From Adineta vaga (lineage: Eukaryota; Rotifera): DNA of 64,000 nucleotides. The stretch lies in NCBI GenBank assembly GCA_021613535.1, contig CP075493.1:5022001-5086000 (forward strand), read 5' to 3'. Below, piece by piece: positions 1 to 11,801 of this stretch (the first letter of the stretch is position 1; the number at the start of each line of letters is the position of its first letter). Below the pieces are notes generated by a model. That model searched no databases, was not told the DNA's origin, and worked only from the letters and a program-made list of their open reading frames with translations. The translations under genes and the position numbers were made by a program.

Positions 1-22
1 CTATTGAAAACTATTTATTTAC

Positions 23-1225
23 TAATCCTTGATTGATTAAATATTCAGCAAAATAGACTAAAGTCAATGGGATCATGTATTTAAGTAATGGCTAAAAGAA
101 AGCAATTACTCGAGAAAATATCATGAACAAATAGCTACTTTAACTAATTGAAGTCGACTTGGCTTATTTCCTAGTACTTGAACATTACCTGATACTACTT
201 TATCATCTTCATCGTCAGCTAAAGATACATTAATAATTATCAAAATTTTTATGAATATTCGATTCCTCTTACTTGTATCACCTCTCGAATGGTCGATTAT
301 TTGTTGATATTGTTGTTGTTTCGATGCAGCAGTACTCGCTCCAATCATGATGTAACTATAAATAAATAACAACTGATATTGCTCATCATTCTCTTCCATT
401 TACCTAATAACTTGAAGAACTGGTATGAAAAGTAGAACGAGTATTGCCTTTTTTGGAGTTAGTCCAATAGGACCGGTGAGTGCTGCATAGGAAAGAGCAC
501 CAAGTAAACCAGCTGCACCTGTTCCACTTGACCATGCAGTGACTGTATGTTTTGAATAGAATGATGATAATTGTAAGATAGTTATTTCACCAAAACCGGA
601 ACTAATACTTGCACAAGCCACACCTTAGTTGTATAATTATTTCAAATGAGTTAGCATGTTTTTCAATTTTACTTACCGAATAAACTCAAAGCAACAATTT
701 TCGATGTACCAACAATAATCAACGAACCAGCAGCAAATAATACAATTAATGCAAAGCGAATACTTAAATAAATAAATAAATAAAACGAATGAAGATGAGT
801 TAAAACTTACTTATAGATGATCTTATGCATAAAAAATGGAGCGGAGACTTTAATTACTAATGCAGGTAAAATATCTGCAAGTAGAATAGCCTAAAGAATA
901 AATCAAATCACAGTTTCTTATAATTCCATTGTATACTTACTCCTGTAGATATTGAATTACAATCAAATTGATTTGTTGAATTATGTGGTACAGGTACAGT
1001 TGAATTTTCATGTTCTTCTTGTTTAAGTATGTCATGAGCAGCGCTTAACATAACTACATAACCAAAATTATTGCATAAACCAAGAAACCTATGATAGACA
1101 CGGATATAAACTTTCATCGGTGCTTTTTCTTTGGGAAATAAAACATACCAAAATCCAACAATTTCAATAATTCGTTTGATCTTTTCTTGTCGACGAAGTT
1201 CATTGCCTGCTGGATAAGTGTTCAT
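23..1225 (-). CDS. CLN3: Battenin (CLN3) lysosomal membrane protein, C-terminus off the window
   Basis: Multi-pass lysosomal membrane protein of the battenin family. In vertebrates it acts in lysosomal homeostasis and glycerophosphodiester clearance. Seven exons are in the window: 1225-941, 890-811, 762-677, 623-404, 355-273, 218-139 and 91-23. They give 301 codons without a frame break. The last exon ends at a GT donor, so the gene continues leftward. Diagnostic stretches are [15 protein letters not shown] in exon 1, an [13 protein letters not shown]-type segment over exons 1-2, [16 protein letters not shown] and [20 protein letters not shown] in exon 4, and [15 protein letters not shown] in exon 7. 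A short acidic/Gln-rich loop in exons 5-6 replaces the variable cytoplasmic loop of other family members. The ATG at 1225 was chosen over non-ATG upstream codons. The family call is very secure. Confidence 0.93.
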
Positions 1226-1299
1226 GATCAAAAAAAAACAAACAAACAAAGGAAAGATAAAATGTTCTCTAAAGATGAAGATAGTATAAAAGAAATGTT

Positions 1300-1305
1300 T
1301 TTATT
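1300..1305 (-). terminator. Polyadenylation signal AATAAA, probably for coatomer zeta
   Basis: AATAAA on the minus strand, about 70 bases past the coatomer zeta stop codon and just upstream of the CLN3 start. It places the 3' end of the zeta transcript within about 100 bases of the CLN3 coding start. Inferred from position only. Confidence 0.45.
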
Positions 1306-1372
1306 TCGCAAAGAAAACTAGCGAATAAAATCATTCGAAAAAAAAAGACATTCACGATATTATCATATGTAT

Positions 1373-2354
1373 CTATTTGAGTAATGACCATTTGATTTGC
1401 TCTTTTGCATGATTGAGTACCTAATGAAATAAGAAAAGTTAAATAATGAATAGAAAAAAAAGGAAAATTTAGATATGAGCAAGAACGTGAGCAAAATCAA
1501 AAGCTTTTTTTGTTCGTACACCCACGCATCTGTTCTATCTATCGATCAGAATTGAGTAAAATATTCAATCCCTGATAGAGCATCTGAGAGAAAGAAAAGA
1601 ATAAAAGTTCATTCTTATTTGTTTATAATTACTTGAGAAACAGTTTGTTCTCCTAATGGTATATCATCTTGACGAATTTGAACACGTTGTGTAATCATCA
1701 TTGGATCAGATTCAAGAATAATTCTAATCAAAAGATAAAACGATCTATGGTTTCTTTTCTTTCTTTCTCAAAAGAGTATAGATATATTTTACCCATCATC
1801 ACATATTTCATCGACGGTAAGTATAACTAAATCAAGATTATCATATAAATATCGTTTTTCAACATTCTTTCTTAACATTGCATTTAATGAATCAAATAAA
1901 CATGATAATACAGAATTTAACATTAACTAAATTAAATCATAGTATTCAACATTTTCCAGAAAGATCTTTAGAATGCCCTACTTCATTCTCATTCATACTG
2001 CCCATTACATAAAATAGTAAATCCACATTATTTCGGTAAACAATTGTCCAGTTGTCCAGAAGAATAACATCACCTGCTCCCTTATGAGTTTTATTAAATA
2101 AAGATTTTTCGAATTCTTTCTGTTCTTTTATTGTAGCAAGCGATTGATTATAATACTAAAATATAGAACAAGACTAAAAATGGCGACAGGATTTTTTCGT
2201 AGGTATAAATTTACTTTAGCAAACACTCGATTGCCATCATTATCCAAAATAATTATACTTTTAACAATATAAAGTGATGGTACCTAAAATAAATGAATAA
2301 TACGAAAGTTTAACGAGAGAATAAAAAACTTACAACGAGGTTGTCTAAAACCAT
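1373..2354 (-). CDS. COPZ1: Coatomer subunit zeta (COPI)
   Basis: Small subunit of the COPI coat, which drives Golgi-to-ER and intra-Golgi retrograde vesicle transport; it has a longin-like fold. Six exons: 2354-2334, 2283-2215, 2155-1982, 1926-1793, 1723-1633 and 1420-1373. They total 178 residues, against about 177 in animals. Recognised by [18 protein letters not shown] near the N-terminus, the [16 protein letters not shown] segment, [20 protein letters not shown], and the C-terminal [11 protein letters not shown]. The last intron (1421-1632) is unusually long for this region. A second in-frame acceptor near 1583 would give a short unrelated tail; the chosen exon restores the conserved C-terminus. 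It is followed head to tail by CLN3 on the same strand, 147 bases away. Confidence 0.94.
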
Positions 2355-2847
2355 TGTTTTTTTAATTTTGAGGAGGAGTAATACAAGATATGTTTATCTA
2401 GTTTATCTATTGAAAATGAAAAGAAAAACGAAAATGAAACAAATGATTCATGAATAGATTTCAGCCATTTGTAGGTAGTATTCATATTTCGAGTCTGATT
2501 AAAATACGAACACGAGCGACAACTATTGATATTCCATTTGACTTCATACAATGAATACTCTTCGAAAATTAGTTCGGTTCACCATATAGCATAGAATGAT
2601 TTTGCAAATGACTTTTTCAAATATGTCTTTGAGTAAGAAATTTTATTTTTAAGAAAAAAAGAAAATCAAGTTCTTGAAAGGAAAACGAATAGTTTTATTT
2701 ATTTTCGAAACACATTTTTCATTCGTAGTTGATGTCTCTTCTTGGCATTTATTTTTGATTGATCAAACATATTCGAAAATTTTGTGAACGACGTATACAT
2801 AACTAACGCTTGTATAGGTATCATTGCAGCATAGACACCAGCAGTCA
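2355..2847. other. Intergenic spacer
   Basis: 493 bases between the coatomer zeta start and the stop of the secreted-protein gene. The part from about 2714 to 2847 is the 3' end of the secreted-protein gene and is closely matched at 17262-17370 in the decayed copy. The rest is AT-rich with no supported gene. Confidence 0.6.
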
Positions 2848-5191
2848 TTATGGCTTCGGTTGTTTACATGCTTCTTCCTATATCATCATCATCATGACAA
2901 ATTCGTGAGATAATAAACAAAACAATTACGTGTCAATGGAAACTTACAAAATCTTTTGGATACATTACAGCAACTGTTGATGCAGTCGTTGCAGCTGATG
3001 TAGTTGGAGCTGCTGTCGTTGGTGCTAAAATATATCCATAGAATAATATGCAGAATAAACGCAACTATTGATCTCAGTTTCATAATCATATTTCTTACCA
3101 GCTGTAGTTGGAGCAGCAGTAGTTGCAGTCGTTGAAGTGGTCGTTGGAGGAATAGTTGTTGTGATCACGATGCCGGTTGTTGTCAACTAAATCAACAATA
3201 TTTGAAATTAGAGAGATAGATAGATATCGGACGAACTTACAAGAGTATTGATACTGGTTGTTGATGTTGGTTTTGTTGTGACTGTGACTGTTGTGAAAGG
3301 AGTAGTTGTCGTTGTTGTTGTTGACGATACTGCTGGATTCCAGATGTTAAATACCCAATAGGTTGGATCATTAATTGGAGCAGACTCAGGACCTACAATA
3401 TCAATCGAATTTCGATCTATGAGATACATAGATGGCTACATACCACAGAACTCCGTTCCACTTGCTACACCTATAATTAGAAGAACATTGGATCGATCGG
3501 ATGTATCATCTCCTATAAACATACCACTATCCATTGTGACATAATAGAAATGTCCAGGAATCCATGGTGCAGTTGGAAACCGAATAACAGTTGTAAAACC
3601 AGTGTAAGTTACTTCTGATTCCCAACCACAATCATATTTCTGAACAAGTGTGCCACCAAGAGTTGAATCCCAAAAGTAGATATAAGTTCCGTTACGTGTG
3701 GGACGATTCACTGATTTTGTTGCTGAAAGAAAGAATCAGTTGTAATTCTTTCATATATTTGATCATCAGTCACTTGATACAAGAAAACAAATCTTACTTT
3801 GAATAGAAAAGAGTGTATGATTTTGGAAGATAGTCCCAATGGGTGAAGCTGAACCTTGAACCATTGATGGTCGAATGACATCAGGTGATTCGAAGCCAAC
3901 CAAGAATGTTATACACCATTGATTCGATTGCAGATTGGTGTTGTCGACAGCACCTGCACAAAAACCTTGAGGACCATACTGACCAACTACGGGTACCCAA
4001 CTGAGAATAAGATGATAGATACCTATAAGTTTGTAATAATGCAAAACTAAATAGAGGAAATGTAGTGTACTGACCAGGGCTTGGATTGAGAATAGCACTT
4101 TTGGACATGCCAATTGGTGAACTTGAAACAAAATCAATGATACTTTTTCCTGGACAGTAAACTTGTACAATAACATATTCGGTAACATTTGAGCCGATGG
4201 GTGTACCAATACAAGCTAACAAACATGTGATGATGAAAGGAAAACATATAAAATATAGTTTCAACTTACCACGATTCGGTCGATTACCAATGATGGCAGG
4301 TGGAGTAGTGCAACCGGATGGTGCACCATAACCATAGAAGAGAAATTGAAGAGGAACAGAACTCATTGGTACTGTTGCTGCAGTGTTGTAATAATCTTCG
4401 ATCTGCAAAGCTACTGCAGCATACATTCCAGCTGTTGTCAATGTGAATACTATGGTACAGTTTGTTTGAATGAGAGCAGCACCAGGAACTCCTGAGCAGA
4501 CACCACCACATTCATCATAAGAATTAATATTACTTGTAGTTCCAATTGACCATCGACATAATAAGATGTCTGTGCCATCAAAATCAGACATTTGAACAAC
4601 ATGAACATGTTGGATATTGATTTCTTTATAAATAATAGGTAATGTAACAGCAACAGGACTGGAATTTAAATAACCATCAGGTCTGTAGAAAGTATTGATT
4701 CTATTAGTAACTGACCATCCTGAATTAGCACCAACATACAGAGTTGCAAACCAAGCTGATGAAGTGAAACTAATACTGAATGAAATATTGAGAGGTATGT
4801 TCACTGTTGTATAATATTCTCCAGAACTGACATCAAGAAGAGCACTGAAATCTGTACATACTGCTGCAGTCGTCAACGTTGTCCATGAACTACAGGTACC
4901 AGATACACAAGTACAACTACCACCTCCAACAGTATTTTGAGCTGCTATGTCTGCATTAGTGCACATCTGTGAGCTACGACGCCATGAGTATCGTTGACGC
5001 ACTTGGAGCGCAGCAGCACTACCCGATGGAGTATTATTCAGAGGACGCCTACAGATAAAGTGACTTTTTAAAATACAAGAGAAAAGAATAGGATTGACTG
5101 ACCATGTAATTGTACCGCCACGAAAATGAGAAGATTCAACTACAGAAATCCACAGTAATAAGAAAGTAACTATTAGTTTTGCAGTCGCCAT
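2848..5191 (-). CDS. Secreted Thr-rich protein of unknown function (intact copy of a duplicated gene)
   Basis: Function not recognised. Nine exons: 5191-5103, 5048-4270, 4215-4075, 4022-3798, 3722-3444, 3392-3241, 3186-3099, 3024-2948 and 2877-2848. They give 619 residues with every junction in frame. Residues 1-21 are a clear signal peptide (hydrophobic core VTFLLLWISVV), followed by SSHFRGGTITW. The body is rich in Cys, Ser and aromatic residues, with repeated Cys-containing segments (for example SCTCVSGTCSSW and PSGCTTPPAI). Residues from about 510 to 600 are a mucin-like Thr/Pro/Ala stretch likely to be O-glycosylated. It is probably extracellular. The ATG at 5191 is 71 bases from an upstream TATA box. 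A decayed partial copy lies at 17262-18200. The 3' exon carries a 35-base segment, absent from that copy, that brings in the stop codon. Gene structure is well supported; the role is open. Confidence 0.8.
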
Positions 5192-5261
5192 CAATTAACA
5201 ACCGAAAATGATACTTGCAATGAAGAGAACAATATTAAGATATTCTTGCATTAAACAACTG

Positions 5262-5269
5262 CTTTTATA
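5262..5269 (-). promoter_or_regulatory. TATA box of the secreted-protein gene
   Basis: TATAAAAG on the minus strand, 71 bases upstream of the ATG at 5191, leaving room for a 5' UTR of about 40 bases. The same octamer is found at the matching place of the duplicated copy (18187-18194), which supports its being part of the original promoter. Confidence 0.55.
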
Positions 5270-6242
5270 GGAGCCTTTTTTGCATTGTCAAAAGAAAGAA
5301 ACAGTCCAAGAAAACAAGAACTCGTTTCTCAAAAATAAATATTATTTATACATATTGCAATGTATTTTCACGGGCAATTAAGTGAATGTGGATTAAAAGC
5401 AACATTTTTCGATTGTTTTAATGCAGCCAAATAAAGTAAAATATTTGAAAGTGTGCCCGGCATTGCTAGTACTTCAACTTAAAAGAAGAATGTGCTCCTA
5501 CTTTTCAAAGCGATTGTACTTTTACCTTTTCCTTTTAATAATATGGATAAAGTACGTTGTCAAGAAACTGTTTGTCAAAAAAATTTCTCTGTCAATTTGA
5601 CGGACAGATTGTTCCGAAAAACAAGAATGTATGTAAGAAAAACAATTTGTGAGTGTTTTTCATTTGCCTACCAGTTAAATTTGCTGAGTAGTTCTGTTGA
5701 GTAAGGACGCAAATGAAAAAAATTCCTGGTATATGAATGATTTTATTCCAATCTAGGTTACGAAAATCGCTTCTGCACATTTCATGTTGTGAGTAGTATC
5801 GTTGACAACAAAATTGCAAGTAATCTCATAAAATGTAGTCAATTCAGTTACAATGGACTCGGTATCATCGTTCTTTAATTAAACATGTTGAATTAAATGT
5901 GGAGCATTACTTCGAAAGTATAAGTTATTGTACTGAACGTAATGCAAAAATCTTTTCGAGAAGAAGTTTGTATTTTCAATACTGAATGTCAAATCGATTG
6001 AGAAATCACTACAAAATTGTAAGAAAATTGAAATACACTAATTGGCTACAATAAATAAGATATTGTCTTTAGAATCGGTAGGAACCTTATGAAACTTCCT
6101 ATATCCAACAGAGATAAATATACACGATGAAATATCGGCAATTATTTCATAGATAAACTATCACAACGCTATTTATTGAATTTTAAATTCTAAAGTTTAT
6201 TTTAAATCTTTAAATATGATCACAATCTTAAATAAAAATAAG
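5270..6242. other. Intergenic region without a supported gene
   Basis: About 970 bases between the secreted-protein promoter and the stop codon of the acylaminoacyl-peptidase. Only short, unrelated open frames are seen. AATAAA-type signals on the minus strand near 6172-6201 could end the peptidase transcript. Confidence 0.5.
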
Positions 6243-8601
6243 TTATGCGGATAGTTTTAAATGTTCATCGATAAAAAGAACTGTATTAACGAAACAATCA
6301 CTAGCACTAGGTACTTCACTAAGTGCATGATTACTATCATAAACATATAATTTTGTTGGAATGTTTTTGGCTTTTAAACATTCATAATAACGAAGACCAA
6401 CACTATATGGTACACGTCGATCTTTTTTACCAAGTTGAAATAAAACTGGTGTTTTAACTTGATCTAACAAGCGAATCGATGATCTCTCAATGAGATATGT
6501 TACGAATGATGTATCAGAAAAACGATTTCGTCCTGTTTCAAAGTCAAAGTCACCATTTACCGTTTGTGCAAGTGCCCAATCAGGTATGTCCGATGTCATA
6601 TAAGTATGAAGAAGATCCATAACTGGATTTCGTAATACAGCTACTGCATATTCATTTGGATATTCACCAATAAGACGACCAATGATAACACCTGCATGTG
6701 ATCCACCAATAAGTATAACGGGTCGACTAGGTTCTGTATAATCCAAACAACGACGAATAGCTTCATGACAATCTTGAACATCCGTTTTTGATACATTGCC
6801 AAGTAATTTGTCAATTGATTCTAAAATAAAATGGGAACAAATATGATTTTTCTTGGCATGAAATATGCTTTTCTTACTTTGTCCAAAACCAATTGAACCT
6901 CGATAATTAACAATAAGAACATCATAACCTAAGGAAACATATGCGACGACACCAATATAGTAATCCACTAAAACAAATTTTTCATACATAGAATACTTGC
7001 AATTAGATAATCATTGCATTAACTTACAGGGAACGATCGAATTTGGTCCACCATGAACTAAAACCATTAAAGGTCGTTTTGCTTGTGCATCACCTATATG
7101 AACATAGATCGATTCAACAGGAATATTTTCACTATCAGGAAAGAATCGATCAAGACTCCATTCGATTCGATTTTTCTCCTCTTCTCTAAATTCATGTTGA
7201 GCAATTAATTGCCAACCATTCTTGTCTTTTTCTGTCTTATTCAATGTCTTTAAATCAAATATATATAATCGATACGGTGTACGACAATCGACTATATTAA
7301 CTGCAATATAATGACCAAATATAGCTAAACCATTGACAGATGTATTCACACCTAACGGTGAATCAATAGAAATCAATTTTTGTTCAGTAAAATCATAGAC
7401 ATATAAGACATTTCGTGAACCCGAAACTGAACGAATAAGAAGATAACGACCATCGGACGAATAACATCGAAGAACTAATGGTAAGTAGAGACCTTTAAAT
7501 TGTGTATCCCATTCTGCAGTAAATGGTGAAGCATTGATATTTGTATATTCAACACTAGAAAAAAAGAAACGAAAGATACGAAAGATCTTCTATTATTTCT
7601 TACTTATCAATTCGATCAATAAGAATCTTTTCTTGTTTTGTTTGTGTATTAAATAAAATTAATCGTTGACATTGTTTATGTGCTCGATTATTATCACTTT
7701 GAAGATAAACAAATTGATGATCGGTTTTTGGTAAATGTCGAGGAAATAGTCGACAAATTTGATCAAATTCTGTTAATTGTTTCCATTCATTTTGACGCCA
7801 ATTACAATGAAATAAAGTTGAAGAACGATTTTCACAATAAATTAAACCTAATCGATAAGGTTGAAGATGAAATGCAACAAAGATTAATTCATCCGAATTC
7901 GTTGTCCAAGTACATTGACCAAAATATAAATCTTTCGGTTGATTTTCAATCAATTTAACTTGTTTTGTATCCAAATCAAAGACACATACAACGGATGTTT
8001 CAAATGTTTCCATTTGTTCTCCCCAATTTTCACGATAAAGACTTGCTGGTTCACCAGCTTCATCTAATTTTTCAGCAGTAAAATATGATTTCAATGGTTT
8101 ACGTTTTTCTTCAGCTGTAAAAGCTAAACGACGAGAATCAGGACTCCATTCGAAAAAACTTCCATAATCATTTTTCGGTAAAATTTTTCCATGTGGAGAT
8201 ACCTTTGCATCATTAACTTCATAACCAAATACTAAATGTTCATCATGCCAAATTTGAACATATTGTAATTCTTGTTCACCTTTGGTTTCTTTAGTTACTA
8301 GAGCAAGATATTTTCCATCAGGTGAAGCAAGACGACGAACAATATTTTTGTTGATTGGTGTAACATTACTCGTAAATAATAAGTGTCGATTTTTCAATGA
8401 ATAAGTAAACGAACGAGTATAAGTAAGATCTTCTAATTTAACAAGATCCATTGTAGAAAAATATGGTGTTAAATGAAGAATATCATCGTTGGTATCTTGG
8501 CGACATGATTCAATGTCGGATAATGTTGGTTGACCAGCATAACGACGATATGTTTCAATAGCTGATGTTAAGATTTGATTAGTAGATGGTGTAGCAGTCA
8601 T
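6243..8601 (-). CDS. APEH: Acylaminoacyl-peptidase (acyl-peptide hydrolase, S9C)
   Basis: Cytosolic serine peptidase that removes N-acylated residues from blocked peptides. Four exons: 8601-7604, 7554-7028, 6967-6878 and 6820-6243. They give 730 residues, close to the 732 of mammals. The N-terminal two thirds form the beta-propeller and the C-terminal third the alpha/beta-hydrolase domain, entered by VHGGPN and NYRGSIGFGQ. Predicted triad: Ser about 579 in GGSHAG, Asp about 672 in GKKDRRVP and His about 703 in SNHALSEV. The residue after the His of the serine motif is Ala where the family usually has Gly. The ATG at 8601 follows a CAG that may be the acceptor of a 5' UTR intron. Antisense open frames inside exon 1 are shadows. 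Confidence 0.94.
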
Positions 8602-9196
8602 TTTCAATCTGAAAAAGAAAATATCTATGTTCAATCGAGTACAGTAAAGAAATATTTATATGAGGTATTCGGACGAATCGCAATTGTTGATGGATTCGTA
8701 CTTATCGAGAAATGTGTGTGTAAAAAAATGTCTTTTGCTTGATTCATACGTTCACTAACCGATCATTTGTTGCATTCTTATAAGTTAAGAATCGTCTTAT
8801 GTTCTGTTTTAAATTCAAATGCTTCAGAAATAATCGTGGAAGCGAGAATAGCATTTGATTCATATACTGTAAATTTATCTAAAAATAATTAGAATTTTGA
8901 TCCCTATTTGCTTTGTTAATAGTCTTATTAATCTTTTTCTAATAAAAATATTTCACTAACGATTGTTAAACTAGATATAATACTACGAATAACTGCCAAC
9001 GTTGAATTTGTATCATATATTCTGGTTTTCTTCAACGATTGCAATGCTTTCAATTCTATAAAGATCATATGCAAGATTCAATAGAAAATCATCTACAAAA
9101 CACATTCCTTTATTTTTATGTTATGACACAAAAATTTAATTTAAATAATATACACAAATATAAATAAACTATGAATTCAGGTGAAATAAGATTATT
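8602..9196. other. Intergenic region without a supported gene
   Basis: About 600 AT-rich bases between the peptidase start and the stop of the next minus-strand gene. It should hold the peptidase promoter and 5' UTR; a pyrimidine-rich CAG at 8605-8615 on the minus strand may be a 5' UTR intron acceptor. No open frame of note. Confidence 0.5.
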
Positions 9197-10695
9197 TTAT
9201 TCAATAAGACCATGATTAGCAAGTGAACGCGTTAGAAATGATGTCGTCGCGCCAAGTTTGAATCGTTTACTACTCAATGTTTGAACAGGTGCAACTAAAA
9301 CAAAGTAAAAAAATATGAAAATAGGTAAGTATTTTGAACATAAAAATACTATCGTACCATTTCGTTTTGCTTCTTGTTCATCGTATGAAAAAAGTCCAGT
9401 TGGTCTTCGTATTTCACGATTCACATTTAATACTTGTACTTGTCGTCGTTCGATTGGTTGTTCATCTTCCTCTTGCTCATCTTCTTCGTCTTCTCGTGTT
9501 CGTTTTAATGGACTAATCATAACCGTTCGTCGCGATGTCATCGTAGTATTATTATCATCAACAAGAGAAACTTGTCGTTTCATATTTGTACGTAAATCAA
9601 TTTGACTATCGACTGTAGTTGATAAATCAGGTTCCACTTTTTTTCTCATTATTGCAAATGGATTTACAAGTTTATTGGCGAGATTTGTTACTTTTTTACC
9701 GATGAATGATGTTTGTCGTTGAAATAATGACGTAGAAGAATCCAATCGTTTTAAGCGATCAGTATTCACAACTTTCTTTTGAATCGAGATTGTATCTATG
9801 TTGAAAAGAATACAAAAAATTGATTGATTATAAAACAATCATCGTGATAAGGATACCAGAAAGAGATTTGATAGTGCGCATCCCAGACATAGGTGTCGAT
9901 GGTGGTTTTTTCAATACACCTTGATATTCAAGTGGCGTTGATGAAACTGATGATGATAACGTAGATCGAACGTTACCATTGTTATCAACAGTAAGAATTT
10001 TTTCCTTTGATTCCATTAAATGACCAAAATTACGTTGACGTATATCATTCGTTGGTTCAGCAAATGGATAGGCAACTGAAGCTGGACCTAAAGGAAACTT
10101 TATTGCTTAATTATATCAATGAACATCACTTACGATCATTAAATGAGATTCGTGATAATAATGCTGGTGATAGATTACATGTTGATCTTGATAAAGCATT
10201 TGGATTTAATGGTGAAGCTTGTTCATCATCAAGCCAAGATTCAATAACACGATTAGCAACTATAAAATACAAAGAATGAAAGGAAAATGATTGATTTCTA
10301 ATTATAATCATTTGATTTACCAGCTGAACGTCGTTGCAATGCTGGTTGTTGATTAATCTATTGCAAAAAAAGTTCATTATTGAATAAAATATAAATGAAT
10401 TACTTGAGTACTTACAAGACGAGCTTGTTTCATCAAGCGAATACGATCAGCTTGATTAGTAATACCAAGTTTATTTAATTCATTTTCATTAACTGCTAAT
10501 AATTCATCAATGCTTGAAAAACGATCAGCTAAAGCCATACCATATTTTAGCACGGTACTATTGTTAACTGTAAGGTTCGAATCACGTACGAATTTGAGCC
10601 AAAACGACATGTCTAGATTAAGTAAATGAGAGGTTTTGTTATAAATACATATGAATAATGGTCTTTTTGCTACCTGATGTTAATCGATCCGTCAT
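9197..10695 (-). CDS. SAM-domain nuclear-type protein, C19orf47-like
   Basis: Seven exons: 10695-10674, 10612-10416, 10357-10321, 10259-10134, 10087-9857, 9795-9358 and 9294-9197. They give 382 residues, all in frame. Residues about 8-72 form a SAM domain (FWLKFVRD at the start, then ELNKLGI and DRIRLMKQARL). The rest is low-complexity and basic: EYQGVLKKP in exon 5, an acidic EDEEDEQEEDEQ run, then RRPTGLFS, and a C-terminal SSKRFKLG. The order SAM, then a GVLKK motif, then a PTG(V/L)FS motif recalls vertebrate C19orf47, whose role is unknown. The 22-base first exon was chosen because it supplies an ATG and joins in frame. Basic clusters suggest a nuclear location (inference). It shares a 456-base divergent promoter region with another SAM gene on the plus strand. 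Confidence 0.8.
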
Positions 10696-11151
10696 TTTTT
10701 CAAAATTTTTTTCAAAAAACAAGGAAAAATGGACAAAGGCAAATTATCATGATAAAGAAATTCACAGTAACTAATCAAAACTTGTTGAGGATAGATGGCG
10801 CTGTGCGGCTGGCATAGTGTCCATCTATAGTCTACAAAAGAAAAACATGTAAACGACACATGGTCTTCTATGAACTGCATGATCCTTCGTCATGGCTTAC
10901 ATCTATTATTTCTATAGAAAGAATCGCACAAATGTTTCTTCTATCAATCAACAATGTTTATACAAAGTCATCTTATTGTATGATATATATATATTCTTTT
11001 ATCATAGAAATAACGTCAGGTATGTTTAATGATTCATTAAAATTTGTTATCTTTATGATACGAAAAAATACTGTGGGACAAGGCATTGTATATATAAAAG
11101 AAACAGCATTCTTCGTTGAGTTGTATCCGTATTTTGTTTTTGCTGCTATCA
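10696..11151. promoter_or_regulatory. Shared divergent promoter region of two SAM-domain genes
   Basis: 456 bases between two divergently transcribed start codons. It is AT-rich, with no supported coding sequence. It must hold the promoters of both genes; no specific operator could be read. Confidence 0.5.
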
Positions 11152-11801
11152 ATGAGTGCATCATATCCTGCTCCACCTTCATATGAAGAAATTGACGGTA
11201 CTTCGACAAGCAAAATTTCGAGTGCAAATTGGTACGTAAGAATATCTTTGGCATAGAAAAAAAATCGAATATTTCTAACTTTGTTCTAGGCAGGCATGGT
11301 ATAGAAAGTTAATATCAGTAGAATTTAAGCAAGATGAAGCGACTGATTATGCGAAATTATTTTCGGCAAATGAGGTGGAAGTTAACATGATTCCTGAACT
11401 TAATGATGGTATTCTTAAATCAATAGGAATCGAAAAAGCTGGACAGTAAATATCAATGTAAATGAGTTGAAAGAGATGATTAATTTTTTGTTGTAGTCGA
11501 ATTCGAATTTTACGTTTAAAATACAAAACATCAACATCTACTTCTTCATCATCACCACGTGCATCAACGGTTGCGACAGCCCCTGTAAATGTAAGAAAGT
11601 TGATTTTTATTTTTGTATTTGATCGATTAAATGAAATATTTCAAGATTCCACGATGTGCTTGGCATCCTCAAGTGGCAGCGATTGAAAAATGTCGTAAAT
11701 GTAATCGAATGGTATGCTTATCTTGTCGACGAGAAAAATCAGGTGATGGGGGTACACGTTATTATTGTGACAATTGTTTCAATGATTGTATAATTCTCTA
11801 A
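11152..11801 (+). CDS. Small SAM-domain plus B-box-like zinc finger protein
   Basis: Four exons: 11152-11231, 11290-11445, 11497-11590 and 11646-11801. They give 161 residues in frame. After a PPSYEE-containing N-terminus, residues about 27-90 resemble a SAM domain (YAKLFSANE, then GILKSIGI and HRIRILRLKYK). A Ser/Thr linker is followed by a Cys/His cluster (CAWHP, KCRKC, VCLSC, YYCDNC) with the spacing of a B-box-type zinc finger. Function unknown; the parts suggest a small protein-interaction adaptor. The SAM part is similar in pattern to that of the divergent neighbour, so the two may be distant paralogues. The start codon is the first ATG after an upstream stop. Confidence 0.78.

Noticed and set aside
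1560-1585. Alternative last exon of coatomer zeta (MLYQGLN-type tail)
   Set aside because: In frame, but the exon at 1420-1373 restores the conserved [11 protein letters not shown] terminus, so this one was not used.
5492-5819. Overlapping short frames on both strands
   Set aside because: No ATG context, homology or partner exons; composition typical of AT-rich non-coding DNA.
7680-7958. Plus-strand open frame of 92 codons inside the acylaminoacyl-peptidase gene
   Set aside because: Lies wholly antisense to a well-supported exon; no family resemblance; a codon-bias shadow.
9315-9605. Plus-strand Ser/Cys-rich frame
   Set aside because: Antisense to the acidic and basic repeats of the C19orf47-like gene; low complexity.
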